64,000 nt of DNA from Petrosia ficiformis (lineage: Eukaryota; Porifera; Demospongiae; Haplosclerida; Petrosiidae), in the NCBI GenBank assembly GCA_947044365.1, contig OX345648.1, positions 3,104,096 to 3,168,095 of the forward strand, given 5' to 3'. The notes beneath the pieces are model-generated. The model was not told the DNA's origin. It worked only from the letters and a program-made list of their open reading frames with translations, and ran no database searches. The translations under genes were made by a program, and so were the position numbers. Shown here in pieces: positions 46,507-58,396 of the stretch (within the stretch, counting starts at the first letter, position 1; every line of letters begins with the position of its first letter).

Positions 46507-47165
46507 GCCGGCCTATAGCAGTTTCGAGGCGCTTTGGGGAAAGAAGAACCAAGGTATAGAAATGACCGAGGAGCAGCAAGATGAACCTGACAGCCCATCT
46601 ACACAGTTTGACCTCACTCCACATGATGATAGCGTTAATGAGGTTCTGAAAGAATTAAGTGACAGGATAGTGGCAATGGAGAAGCGATTACAAGAGCTAG
46701 AGAAGATGGGCAAGAATCTGTGCACAGAGAGAATGGAGGGAGAAATAAATACAGAGACTGAAAGAACTTCCACTACTACTTGTGATAATGATCAGAGCAC
46801 TTCGTGTGATGTTGATCCATTGCTAATGGACATCCCTCATCACATGTTAAGGATGGTATCAAGAAGGTGAAGGTAAGTATACATAATGTGTTCACACTTG
46901 TATGTATACCAAACTTGTCAACAGAACTATGTACTGTTGCCATATGCAAAGATTTGCTTAGTTACTGTTAATTCATGTATATGTACATGGAATTCTATGG
47001 TACACCTTGGTACAGTTACTATGTAATAATAGTTAGAGCTCTCTTGAGAGGGCTCTCACTAACACTATGTACTCCCACAGCAGTGTTCTAGCCAGGATTT
47101 TCATATTTGGTTTAAGAAATGATCTTCAAAGTTGATTGTTTAAACAATGTGGTTTCATGATAATT
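46507..47165 (+). pseudogene. telobox-Myb family, copy 5 (exon 1 on + strand)
   Basis: Exon 1 to about 46872 encodes MTEEQQDEPDSPSTQFDLTP, coiled coil ELSDRIVAMEKRLQELEKMG and an acidic linker, ending at a GTAAGT donor. The original ATG is disturbed (TAG in frame), and a frame change precedes the donor. The family intron follows to about 47165 but exon 2 is gone. Confidence 0.65.
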
Positions 47166-47399
47166 AAGTATAACAATGCTTGGTGGTTTTATAATAAGTT
47201 ATGAATTTTTGTGCACATAGCAAACACATTCAATATACATGTGTCATATTTATACATGTACATGTATCAATTCTTCTAATATGTGATTTAAATATGATTT
47301 CTAAGGATAATGTCAACAGTTCCATTGTAACTAATGTGTATGAAATATACATTTATTTGTTAAGTCTCTTTCATTAAGTTGTATCATTGCTTTTCACAG

Positions 47400-47753
47400 A
47401 CTCTGGATCTCTCCTTTTACTCATAGCAGACAGTCTTATTAGGCTTGAAGCATGTGTCCAGAGAAGATATTTAAAGCCTCCCTTCAGAGAAAAGTACATA
47501 CATAACATAATTATATTGCATACTGTACTGTTCAATTATGTCCTTAATTTATCACTTGTATCTCTTCAGATCTTTAGATGTGAAAAAGGAAGGTTCTGAT
47601 GACTCAGGAAAGGAGATGACATCAACTGAAGAGCCCCTTGCTCTAACAAAATGGAGAACGGCAGTTGGTGATGCTAAGTCTACCTCACAATTAAATGTTT
47701 GTATGAATGAACTAGAGAAGAACATAGCTTGGGAAAAAAGTCCAATGAAAGTG
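47400..47753 (+). CDS. two exons of a BAZ1A/BAZ2-like chromatin gene
   Basis: Exon A 47400-47493 (SGSLLLLIADSLIRLEACVQ, RRYLKPPFREK) joins in phase with exon B 47570-47753 (EEPLALTKWRTAVGDAKSTS, QLNVCMNELEKNIAWEKSP). The pattern 'LE--I-RRYLKPP ... WR--- ... SQL--C---LE--IAWEKS-MKV' is the segment just before the PHD finger in BAZ-family ISWI partners (family knowledge). The PHD finger and bromodomain exons are not found downstream, nor any N-terminal exon upstream. The exon set is an isolated fragment, part of which is repeated at 50462-50750. Confidence 0.68.
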
Positions 47754-48129
47754 GTATGTAAACATGTAATTCACATGGTAGATACTATAGTACAACCAGA
47801 ACAGCAAGTGTAACTGCAACTACATGTACTTTATTTGGTGACACAACTTTTCCTTTATTTGGATCACTTTCTCAGTTCCTTCTTGCAAATGAAATTGTTA
47901 TGTTTAGGTACTTACATTAACTTACATACATGTATGCAGTGTACAATATTACTGTCAGCCATCGGCCATTTTCCGAGCAAATAATTAGAATGACCATTCA
48001 AATGTGCACGTGGTCGGTCATTTTAACCGGTAAATTTTTATAAAAATTAGAAAAATGTTGGGTTGATTAGTATCATTTTGTAAAATTTAGAAATTATGTT
48101 TAATGATAATGTCACTAATAATATGCATA

Positions 48130-48185
48130 TCGTAGAAAAGTCGTTTTAGCTACGTCGTTTACACGCTACGTAGCTAAAACGGCGT
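48130..48185. repeat. imperfect palindrome (cgttttagctacg)
   Basis: cgttttagctacg / cgtagctaaaacg, 13-bp perfect arms around a 14-nt spacer. Repeated near 51130-51185 in the tandem copy. Confidence 0.75.
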
Positions 48186-48244
48186 TCCGTACTACGGTCA
48201 TAGTACAAAGACAGAACGTGAACTTTTTTTTGATTTCTACTGTA

Positions 48245-48905
48245 TGTATGATTATAGATTCTTGCATATCTTTTCTAGCTCCTGTATTCGCTTCTCCATT
48301 CCCTCTTTTCGCTTAGAATTTTCAAGATAGTTCACCTCCTTCCTTTCATTCTGTGGATAGATTCTTGCATATCTTTTCTAGCTCCTGTATTCGCTTCTTT
48401 TCGCTTAGAATTTTCACAACCTCATTCTGTAAAGATAGTTCACTTCCTTCCATTCTTTCTGTTCATAGATTCTTGCATATCTTTTCTAGCTCCTGTATTC
48501 GCTTCTCCATTCCTTCTTTTCGCTAAGAATTTTCACAACCTCATTCTGTGTCATCATGTGGAGCTTTGACCAATCAAGATCTCATTTTCACAAGCTGTAG
48601 TAGTAGTTCTTCAGCATGTGGGGGTTCATCTCCCTCGTCATTATTATCAGTGGACAAAAGAGGAGAACTGTGGTGTGTTTGTAGAATAATTATTGCACTG
48701 TAAAGATAGTTCACTTCCTTCCATTCTTTCTGTGCATAGATTCTTGCATATCTTTTCTAGCTCTTGTATTCGCTTCTTCATTCCCTCTATCTTTTCGCTT
48801 AGAATTTTCACAACCTCATTCTGTGTCACCATGTGTAGTGAGGTCCAACTGTGTAGATGGGCTCTCGGGCTCTTCTTGCTGCTCCTCCGTCATTTCTACA
48901 TTCGA
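48245..48905 (-). pseudogene. telobox-Myb family exon 1, copy 6, with repeated coiled-coil block
   Basis: From ATG near 48893 it reads MTEEQQEEPESPSTQLDLTT, then after a frame change NEVVKILSEKIEGMKKRIQE, LEKICKNLCTERMEG. The DNA coding for the coiled coil (tcttgcatatcttttctagc block) is repeated four times (about 48257, 48361, 48470, 48738) with inserted spacers, so the exon end is scrambled. No exon 2 follows before the BAZ exons. Confidence 0.6.
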
Positions 48906-49589
48906 AATGGTAGTCTCGTGAGCCAGACTCTCTATGCAAATGAGTTTTTATGCAAATTATTATTCGGTGTGGCTATAGTGGGTGGGGCCGGGAAGACTGT
49001 ATGTCGTAGTAGATGTAGTTAAGGATTGAGGGTTCCCTGTTTAAGATTCTGCGTTTTCGCACAGCAGACCAGTCTTTCATGCAGCATTGATGATGCTTCC
49101 AAGCTGATGAGTAATAATGAGATCAAGGACTGGTTGGTAAGACGAGAACGATTCTTAGTTTTCATTCTATCCAAATTTAGAACATAGTGTGCAGAACATT
49201 TTTGGTCTTTTGGCAAAAGGCAGGCTTACTGCTTCTCCAAACAAATTGTATTGTTTAGTGTATAACGTGCTTTGCGGGAAACGCTGCACTGTGTATGTAT
49301 CTTGTGAACTTTCCGTCTTTCACATATGAAATTGTGACTGTGCAGAGCTTTTCTTCAGTTTTTGTGAATCTAGTCTAGTAGTGTTTGTATCTTTTCATTC
49401 AGAATTGGTAAAGGGGGCAGATGTCTTTTTGCCGCCCTAAAAACACTCGGTCACTTTAAATTGTTCCATGTCACTTTAAATTGTTTCAGTACATAATAAG
49501 TCATAAGTTTAGAAAGTATAACAAATCAAACATGTTCAAACCTAGAGTATGAAAATAGTTAATAATGTATGGTTGAAATAAAAGTAACA

Positions 49590-50343
49590 CTACTTGCCCC
49601 TTCTTTTTTTCAGTTTTCTGTATTTGTCTTTCAAACTGCAAGCAGTGCGACCTTCTTGAAATGGGTAATTCTTTAAGATGTTTTTCCATTGATGGCCCCA
49701 TTTACCAACACCTTCAGTTAGAAAGTGTTCTTCCTCTTTTGTGAATGGAAGATAGGTTTTTCGAAGCTGGAAACGAAATGGAATGAAAACTAATATATAC
49801 ATAAACAATCAAGATACATCATTTCATTATTTATTTAAAAGCTAAACCAAATATGTAAATCCTGGCTAGAACACTGCTGTGGGAGTACATAGTGTTAGTG
49901 AGAGCCCTCTCAAGAGAGCTCTAACTATTATTACATAGTAACTGTACCAAGGTGTACCACAGACTTCCATGTACATATACATGAATTACATGCAGTAACT
50001 AAGCAAATCTTTGCATATGGCAACAGTACATAGTTCTATTGACAAGTTTGGTATACATACAAGTGTGAACACATTATGTATACTTACCTTCACCTTCTTG
50101 ATACCAGGGGTAGCAATTATCATTGGAGTAATAATATGTGATGCGGATGCATGTGACAGGTGTTCATCTCCCTCATCATCAGAGGGCAAAAGAGGAGAAC
50201 TATGCTGTAAATTTGTAGAATTGCCCTCCATTCTCTCTGCGGTCAAATTCTTGCACAACTTTTCCACTTCCTGCAGTCGCTTCTCCTGTTTCTCGGTGTA
50301 TCTCTCCAATTCCACAAAGTGCTTTCAAAATCTTAAACGCCAT
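49590..50343 (-). pseudogene. telobox-Myb family gene, copy 7
   Basis: Exon 2 (49590-49766) is intact: LRKTYLPFTKEEEHFL, GKWGHQWKNILKNYPFQ, SLKDKYRKLKKRRGK. Exon 1 (50088-50343) starts MAFKILKALCGIGEIHRET, but a deletion removes the 14-aa repeats and shifts the frame; an internal ATG (50315) would give MELERYTEKQEKRLQEVEK and continue in frame to the donor. That shorter product (coiled coil plus Myb) could still be expressed. Confidence 0.65.
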
Positions 50344-50461
50344 ATCCTAGTTGATGTACCCAAAATGATAAGTGAACCGAAGATACAGGAATGTCGTTGA
50401 GGCTCGCCCCCAATTATGCCACGTGTTCTCTTGTTTACAAACTATTATTTCCACCGCCAGT

Positions 50462-50750
50462 AGATATTTAAAGCCTCCCTTCAGAGAAAAGTACATACAT
50501 AACATAATTATATTGCATACTGTACTGTTCAATTATGTCCTTAATTTATCACTTGTATCTCTTCAGATCTTTAGATGTGAAAAAGGAAGGTTCTGATGAC
50601 TCAGGAAAGGAGATGACATCAACTGAAGAGCCCCTTGCTCTAACAAAATGGAGAACGGCAGTTGGTGATGCTAAGTCTACCTCACAATTAACTGTTTGTA
50701 TGAATGAACTAGAGAAGAACATAGCTTGGGAAAAAAGTCCAATGAAAGTG
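50462..50750 (+). pseudogene. BAZ-like exons, duplicated copy (exon A truncated)
   Basis: Exon A survives only as 50462-50490; exon B (50567-50750) is complete, with one residue change (QLT for QLN). It arises from the tandem duplication. Confidence 0.7.
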
Positions 50751-51243
50751 GTATGTAAACATGTAATTCACATGGTAGATACTATAGTACAACCAGAACA
50801 GCAAGTGTAACTGCAACTACATGTACTTTATTTGGTGACACAACTTTTCCTTTATTTGGATCACTTTCTCAGTTCCTTCTTGCAAATGAAATTGTTATGT
50901 TTAGGTACTTACATTAACTTACATACATGTATGCAGTGTACAATATTACTGTCAGCCATCGGCCATTTTCCGAGCAAATAATTAGAATGACCATTCAAAT
51001 GTGCACGTGGTCGGTCATTTTAACCGGTAAATTTTTATAAAAATTAGAAAAATGTTGGGTTGATTAGTATCATTTTGTAAAATTTAGAAATTATGTTTAA
51101 TGATAATGTCACTAATAATATGCATATCGTAGAAAAGTCGTTTTAGCTACGTCGTTTACACGCTACGTAGCTAAAACGGCGTTCCGTACTACGGTCATAG
51201 TACAAAGACAGAACGTGAACTTTTTTTTGATTTCTACTGTATG

Positions 51244-51904
51244 TATGATTATAGATTCTTGCATATCTTTTCTAGCTCCTGTATTCGCTTCTCCATTCCC
51301 TCTTTTCGCTTAGAATTTTCAAGATAGTTCACCTCCTTCCTTTCATTCTGTGGATAGATTCTTGCATATCTTTTCTAGCTCCTGTATTCGCTTCTTTTCG
51401 CTTAGACTTTTCACAACCTCATTCTGTAAAGATAGTTCACTTCCTTCCATTCTTTCTGTTCATAGATTCTTGCATATCTTTTCTAGCTCCTGTATTCGCT
51501 TCTCCATTCCTTCTTTTCGCTAAGAATTTTCACAACCTCATTCTGTGTCATCATGTGGAGCTTTGACCAATCAAGATCTCATTTTCACAAGCTGTAGTAG
51601 TAGTTCTTCAGCATGTGGGGGTTCATCTCCCTCGTCATTATTATCAGTGGACAAAAGAGGAGAACTGTGGTGTGGATTTGTAGAATAATTATTGCACTGT
51701 AAAGATAGTTCACTTCCTTCCATTCTTTCTGTGCATAGATTCTTGCATATCTTTTCTAGCTCTTGTATTCGCTTCTTCATTCCCTCTATCTTTTCGCTTA
51801 GAATTTTCACAACCTCATTCTGTGTCACCATGTGTAGTGAGGTCCAACTGTGTAGATGGGCTCTCGGGCTCTTCTTGCTGCTCCTCCGTCATTTCTACGT
51901 TCGA
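51244..51904 (-). pseudogene. telobox-Myb family exon 1, copy 8
   Basis: Tandem duplicate of copy 6. Two extra bases relative to copy 6 near 51675 keep the linker open longer (SSPLLSTDNNDEGDEPPHAE). Exon 2 is missing here too. Confidence 0.6.
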
Positions 51905-52588
51905 AATGGTAGTCTCGTGAGCCAGACTCTCTATGCAAATGAGTTTTTATGCAAATTATTATTCGGTGTGGCTATAGTGGGTGGGGCCGGGAAGACTGTA
52001 TGTCGTAGTAGATGTAGTTAAGGATTGAGGGTTCCCTGTTTAAGATTCTGCGTTTTCGCACAGCAGACCAGTCTTTCATGCAGCATTGATGATGCTTCCA
52101 AGCTGATGAGTAATAATGAGATCAAGGACTGGTTGGTAAGACGAGAACGATTCTTAGTTTTCATTCTATCCAAATTTAGAACATAGTGTGCAGAACATTT
52201 TTGGTCTTTTGGCAATAGGCAGGCTTACTGCTTCTCCAAACAAATTGTATTGTTTAGTGTATAACGTGCTTTGCGGGAAACGCTGCACTGTGTATGTATC
52301 TTGTGAACTTTCCGTCTTTCACATATGAAATTGTGACTGTGCAGAGCTTTTCTTCAGTTTTTGTGAATCTAGTCTAGTAGTGTTTGTATCTTTTCATTCA
52401 GAATTGGTAAAGGGGGCAGATGTCTTTTTGCCGCCCTAAAAACACTCGGTCACTTTAAATTGTTCCATGTCACTTTAAATTGTTTCAGTACATAATAAGT
52501 CATAAGTTTAGAAAGTATAACAAATCAAACATGTTCAAACCTAGAGTATGAAAATAGTTAATAATGTATGGTTGAAATAAAAGTAACA

Positions 52589-53475
52589 CTACTTGCCCCT
52601 TCTTTTTTTCAGTTTTCTGTATTTGTCTTTCAAACTGCAAGCAGTGCGACCTTCTTGAAATGGGTAATTCTTTAAGATGTTTTTCCATTGATGGCCCCAT
52701 TTACCAACACCTTCAGTTAGAAAGTGTTCTTCCTCTTTTGTGAATGGAAGATAGGTTTTTCGAAGCTGGAAACGAAATGGAATGAAAACTAATATATACA
52801 TAAACAATCAAGATACATCATTTCATTATTTATTTAAAAGCTAAACCAAATATGTAAATCCTGGCTAGAACACTGCTGTGGGAGTACATAGTGTTAGTGA
52901 GAGCCCTCTCAAGAGAGCTCTAACTATTATTACATAGTAACTGTACCAAGGTGTACCACAGACTTCCATGTACATATACAGTAACTAAGCAAATCTTTGC
53001 ATATGGCAACAGTACATAGTTCTATTGACAAGTTTGGTATACATACAAGTGTGAACACATTATGTATACTTACCTTTACCTTCTTGATACCAGGGGTAGC
53101 AATTATCATTGGAGTAATATGTGATGTTGATGAAGTGCTTTGGTCACAACTGGTTCTTTCAGTCTGTTCATCTCCCTCATCATCATTACGAGAGGGCAAA
53201 AGATTAGAACTACGCTGTGGATTGCCCTCCATTCTCTCTGTGCTGATTTTTTTGCACAATGTTTCGACTTCATGTAGTCGCTTCTCCAAATGCGCTGTCT
53301 TGTCTCTTAATTCTTTCACAACCTTCACAATGTCATAAGGGCTATCATCATGTACATGAGTCAGGTCCAACTGTGTAGATAGGCTATCAGGTTTAACTTG
53401 CTGCTCCTCCGTCATTTCTGTTTCCTGGTGTATCTCTTCAATTTCACAAAGTGCTTTCAAAATCTGAAAAGCCAT
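52589..53475 (-). CDS. telobox-Myb coiled-coil protein, intact copy 9
   Basis: Exon 1 53074-53475 (134 codons) and exon 2 52589-52765 (58 codons and stop) join in phase 0 across a 308-nt GT-AG intron, giving 192 residues. Order: MAFQILKALCEIEEIHQETE; one STQLDLTHVHDD repeat; coiled coil VKELRDKTAHLEKRLHEVET (about residues 60-85); Ser/Asp/Glu linker; HITPMIIATPGIKKVK; Myb domain LRKTYLPFTKEEEHFL ... GKWGHQWKNILKNYPFQ; telobox-like SLKDKYRKLKKRRGK at the C-terminus. In TRF1/TRF2 the single C-terminal Myb with V-DLKDKWRT binds TTAGGG repeats (family knowledge); the same role here is inference, and a transposon-linked DNA-binding role is equally possible. The basic junction and tail suggest nuclear location. 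It is divergent from QRSL1 copy R. Confidence 0.75.
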
Positions 53476-53685
53476 ATCGTAGTTGATGTATTAAAAGAAC
53501 CCAAAATGATAAGTGAACGGAAGATACCGCTTTTTTAAAACGGTAAGAAGTCGTATCTATATCGACGGAATGTCGTTGAGGCTCGCCCCAATTATGTCTA
53601 CGTGTTCTCTCTTGTTTACAAACTATTATTTCTACCGCCAGTGAATATGCATGTCCCCAGACCCTCCGCCTCTGTCTAGCTAAGC
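53476..53685. promoter_or_regulatory. divergent promoter, copy R
   Basis: 210 bp between the Myb ATG (53475) and the QRSL1 ATG (53686), nearly identical to 3532-3741. Confidence 0.5.
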
Positions 53686-54477
53686 ATGGCAGTGATTAGA
53701 GGCAGCTATGATGTTCTGCTTAACGTACGTCTAATGACAGAGTTAAAACACCTCAATGCGTTTGTTAGGAATACTGTTAGTGTGGTAGAGGAAGAACTAA
53801 GTGAATCAGTATATAGGAAGAAAAGAGGTAATTATAGTTATAATAATAATTATATATAGCGTTTCAGGTAGGGGAAATGCATGTATAGAAGTTTGTCTCA
53901 AGTTACCCGAACACATACTTGTCCTTGAGACACATGCCCGGAAAGACTGTTACTAGTCTCGTGTAGTCTCGTTCCCAGACTCCCCACTTTTTGTCCTGAG
54001 TATGGAATGTGACACAGGTGTTGGTATGCATGTTTGAAATCATAGATATCATTTTTTTAATGGAAGATCCAAAGCAAATTGTTTCATTACCCGAGTTGTG
54101 ATGCTTGCCAGGAATTTCTTCGACAGAAAGAGTTGTGATAATCGTAACATCCTGTGTTAAACATGGCCGCTATAGTTTTGATTGGTGTTTGTGTCAAGAT
54201 ATTCATTCCACATAATGACCATCATGGAAGAAAGAAAGTTTATGGTTCAAGCTGTGTAGACATAAAGAAAATATTAGCAAAATAAGCAGTGAGATTTAGA
54301 GATTCAAATGCCTGCCTATATTTGGTACAGATGTGAAACTGAATAATTATTGATTAATGTTCAAAAACTGGAATCAAAAATCAATATACTTACTGCAAGA
54401 CAAATTATCGAACTGCACTAAGTATGTTCCAATGTAGATTACATCATACCAATAGTGAGCTTGTAAAGGCTAACTAC

Positions 54478-54679
54478 CTTTAAATACATATCCATAAATA
54501 ACTGACTTGCCATAACCTGTTGGCAGGGAAACAAAAGTATCATTCCACTGTATGATTGAAGGTATAGTGTCTGTCTGCTTGTCTTTTAACTTGTCAATAT
54601 GCAACAGTTTCACATTCTCTACTATAATCTTGCTCACATCAATTTTAATTAAAGTCTGCAGCCAGCTACTTATTTTCAC
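54478..54679 (-). pseudogene. RecQ-like helicase fragment, copy R
   Basis: Translation identical to the 4544-4745 fragment, with SLPTGYGKSVIY and the same donor. It lies in QRSL1 copy R intron 1. Confidence 0.6.
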
Positions 54680-57370
54680 ACGTTCATACCACGCCCATCT
54701 GCAGACGTCTTTTACAACTCAGCTATGCGAGTTTGGCCAGACTGTTTTTCTGTGTGGTGTGTAAGAGTCTGGCTTGCAAGACAACAGTTTTCTGCTGGAT
54801 TAAACTACGTCTAATTTTCTGTTAGAGTGACTACTATCGGAGGTACAGTGGTGTTCAAGTGGGTGTTAACAATGGATAAACCTTCAAACACTCGCCTTGC
54901 TGTCTTCCTGCAACTAACAAAGGATAATGTTTGCATCTGGCTTTCTGGCAGCTCTTCTTTCCAGCAGTGTAAGTTTGAATCAAGAGTCTTGTAAAGTTCA
55001 ACAGTAATAGAGCTGAAATAATTGCTCCATCTAACTAACAACATCTAACTTGAACACCGCTGTACTTCCAGTGGTTCTACATACAATAACTGTATAACAG
55101 ACCCTCCTTTCTCGTTTCAAGTGGGAGGTGCTGGCTACGCAAGACTACCCAAGATAATAAGGAGATAACTGTAAAAATTTTGTTCAAATTTAAATCTACT
55201 CTTCCTACACTGTGGTTCAGTGATCGTGCCAACACTTCATTCCTGCTTCTGTTTCAAGCATCTATAACTTGAATTAACTTCATCTTTAAACACACGAGAA
55301 CTGAAACCTTCGTGATTTATTTTTATACTTTTTTTATAATTATGTTTATGCACCTGGTTATTATGTAATCTTCCTAAATGCTGTATTTTCTTGCTCAAAT
55401 ATATATTATGTGCATGCTTATAATGTGCAGAGTTTTTGTTGACAAAGTATTGCATATAAACTGTGAATGAGTAGCATTGAGTATGTTCCAATATTGTCTT
55501 GTCAGCATTCAGTGCATTTAGCTGCTTAGGCTTTTTACCGTTGTAGCCAATCTTCACTGTTGCTTCACGAGTAGTAATTTCTTATCAAACTAGCACATAA
55601 GCCAGGTTTGTAGTGAGGAAGCAAGTTGAAATTTATTTGGATTTGCCCTACACACTTTTTTGCATGAACAATGTTTTGTGTGAATTCAATAATGTTTCTA
55701 TATTATTTAGGATATAACCTCAGTGATGTTGATGGTCTGACATTTGCTGTTAAAGATAACTTGTGTACTAAGGATATAAAAACCACTTTTTCATCGGAGT
55801 TTCTAAGAAGTAATTGAATTATACTCTACCTGAAATGAATTATTGCCTATGGGGAGGGGGCGAATAGATGAGGAGATGAATTGAAAAACTCATTTTCCTG
55901 GTTTAGTTATGTATATGGGATCATAATTAGTTTCACCAATGTTCACCAATCATTTCAGAATAAACATTAATAGCTCAATCACATCACATGATTTACATTG
56001 TATCAGGTTCTCACTATGCTCCTGTAGCAGGGTGCTGCACCCTTCTATTAGCTGCCGGCACCCTTCTTTAAATATCTTTTATAAAGGAAACTGATAATGC
56101 ATGGATGATACTGACATGATAAAATCTGCCAAAACCCTTTAGAATCATGCTGTCTTTCTTCAGCATGAGTCATTTTTGACCTTTGCCTTACTTTCCGAGG
56201 CATTCTTATACCCATGTACACAGATGGGCATGGCTATATGTATAATAAATCATGAATAATTTATAATGATCTATTTTGCACCTTTCAATTTGATAATTCT
56301 GGTGAGAACCCTACATTGTATAACTAAATAATTTACAACAACTGTTTAGAGTATAATTAAAATGAACTTTATTGTGTTGTATTTCTATAGATAACACCCC
56401 TTCTTTTTGATCCTGTAAATGGTTATGCATGTATGTATGTGCATGTGTGTTTGTGTTAATGTTCACTGTACTCAACTGAAATCCTGTGAGATATTGTAAT
56501 CCCTGAGTAAAATACACTAAGAGACAGGCACTTCTGGAACTCCAGACTTGGAAAGATACTCCTCTCTAATGTGGGAACTAAATTAGCTCTTTAGCATAAT
56601 CAAATGCTATATTAGACTGTTTATGGCAGAGCTATTTCAGTTTGTAGATACTTATATAAGTATAAATGAATATAACTGCTTTTGATTATGAACAACAACG
56701 CATATGAAAAAAAAAAGCAATTTGTGGATTATGTCACCTTTTAATTTCTATATCTACAAATCTCTATAGTTGTCATGGTCCAGTTAGAAACCCTTTGTCT
56801 TCCTCACATAGCGTTACTGGAACTGATTGAAATGATAGAGTAGTTAGTGGAGGAAGTGCTGTTGCTGTAGCATCTGGAATGGTCGACTTGTAAGTGACTG
56901 ATTAGTATGTTTGAATGTAGTAGTTAGTCTTTGAAATGTAAACTTGACAATGAGGCATTAATGTTTCAAACCAGTCACTCACTGCACCATCGTTTTCAAA
57001 TAGTGGTGGAAATTAGCACACTAAAAACAGTATTTATTTGATTAATAATTTATCATTTTGTATTAGTGCTTTAGGGTCAGACACTGGAGGGTCAGTTCGA
57101 ATTCCAGCATCATTCTGTGGTACTGTGGGTCTCAAACCTACATATGGTTGTGTTTCTCGCTATGGATTAATACCACTGGCCAGTTCAATGGACACTATTG
57201 GTATATTTTCATTGTCTACACTTACAGCAGCTAGTGTGTTCGATATTATCAGTGGTTGGGATATGAAGGACTCTACAACTATTCGAATGAAACACAAACC
57301 ATGTTCTAAGGGACTTCAAGTGCATGATGTCAAACAATTATTAGCAGACATTAAGATTGGTGTCTTAAGG

Positions 57371-58396
57371 GTAAGGATATCTTCAGTGTATTAACTACAT
57401 GTTTTCTTGATTTGTCCATGAATTTTGTCAATATGTCGATCTGTTTATTACTATAATGTCCATCCACATTTCATGCACTGGTACAAAAATTGAAAACTAC
57501 ATAATTACTACCATATAGCAGGAAAATTTGGCAAGGAATTTAATTTGGTGATTTGGTAAATTATGAAAAAATTGCCAAATTACCAACTTTTATATTACTA
57601 CATTTATAGCTCCACCCATTAAAGGTGTGGCCAACCGGCATGTGTCCAAAAGATAGTGTAGATACTAGACAAGCAGCTGAAATTTTCTTGTGTATGTTTC
57701 ATAGCCACAGCATAAGGATATTCAGTATTGCTACTCTCGCGTGAGCAGTTTAGTTGTTCTCCAACAATGGGGCTCTAAATGTCCTTGTGCACATGAAATC
57801 CCTGAACACAGCTTCCCACCTTAAATGTCTTCATGATTGAAGTGTGTCAAGATTATGTCATTAATTAATTTTAATACAATGAAATGATGGAACTGCCAAA
57901 TTTAATTTTCCCCAATATTTGTTTCGAACCGTTTTTGGTGATTTAATGACCACCACATTTTCCCGCTATACAATATTATGTTAATTTGTTTGATACATTT
58001 TAATGGCTAAATTGTTCATTCAAAGTTGTCACTCGTGTACTTGTTAAGTGTTGATCATCTGGATGTGTCATGGAAATAGTGTTGTAATAGTAAACTAAAA
58101 CTAGAACCACTTTTAGTTAATCAATTTTACTAACTATATTTTGTTATGATTAAATTAAACTAAAGTAATGTAAAACTAAATTTCTAAACCAAACCAACAC
58201 TACATGGAAAACTTGTACTAATTCCAGTGGGACTACCTGCTAACTCTTGCTGATTTAATTTACACTAACGTTGCCACTCCAGAGTGGCACCAATATTTCA
58301 ATCATTTTACCAACTCATCTACTCTACACTACAGGGTTTTGCACTGCTTAATCCAATCTTATAATATTCATTATGCATTTCTTTTCTACAACACAG
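57371..58396. other. QRSL1: QRSL1 copy R intron 5, empty MITE site
   Basis: Aligns with 7991-9706 but lacks the MITE: tacattttaatggctaaa near 57995 corresponds to the target site. Nothing else recognised. Confidence 0.6.

Larger units (their letters stand above)
47465..52979. repeat. tandem direct duplication, period about 2,998 bp
   Basis: The left unit begins at 47465; the right unit begins at 50462, inside BAZ exon A. They match almost base for base as far as about 49980/52979, with a few indels. Beyond that the left unit continues into telobox-Myb copy 7 and the right one into copy 9. Near-identity implies a very recent event or two haplotypes joined in assembly. Confidence 0.9.

Noticed and set aside
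48245..48905. CRISPR-like direct repeats
   Set aside because: Four repeats of a coding block with unequal spacers in a eukaryotic exon; not a CRISPR array.
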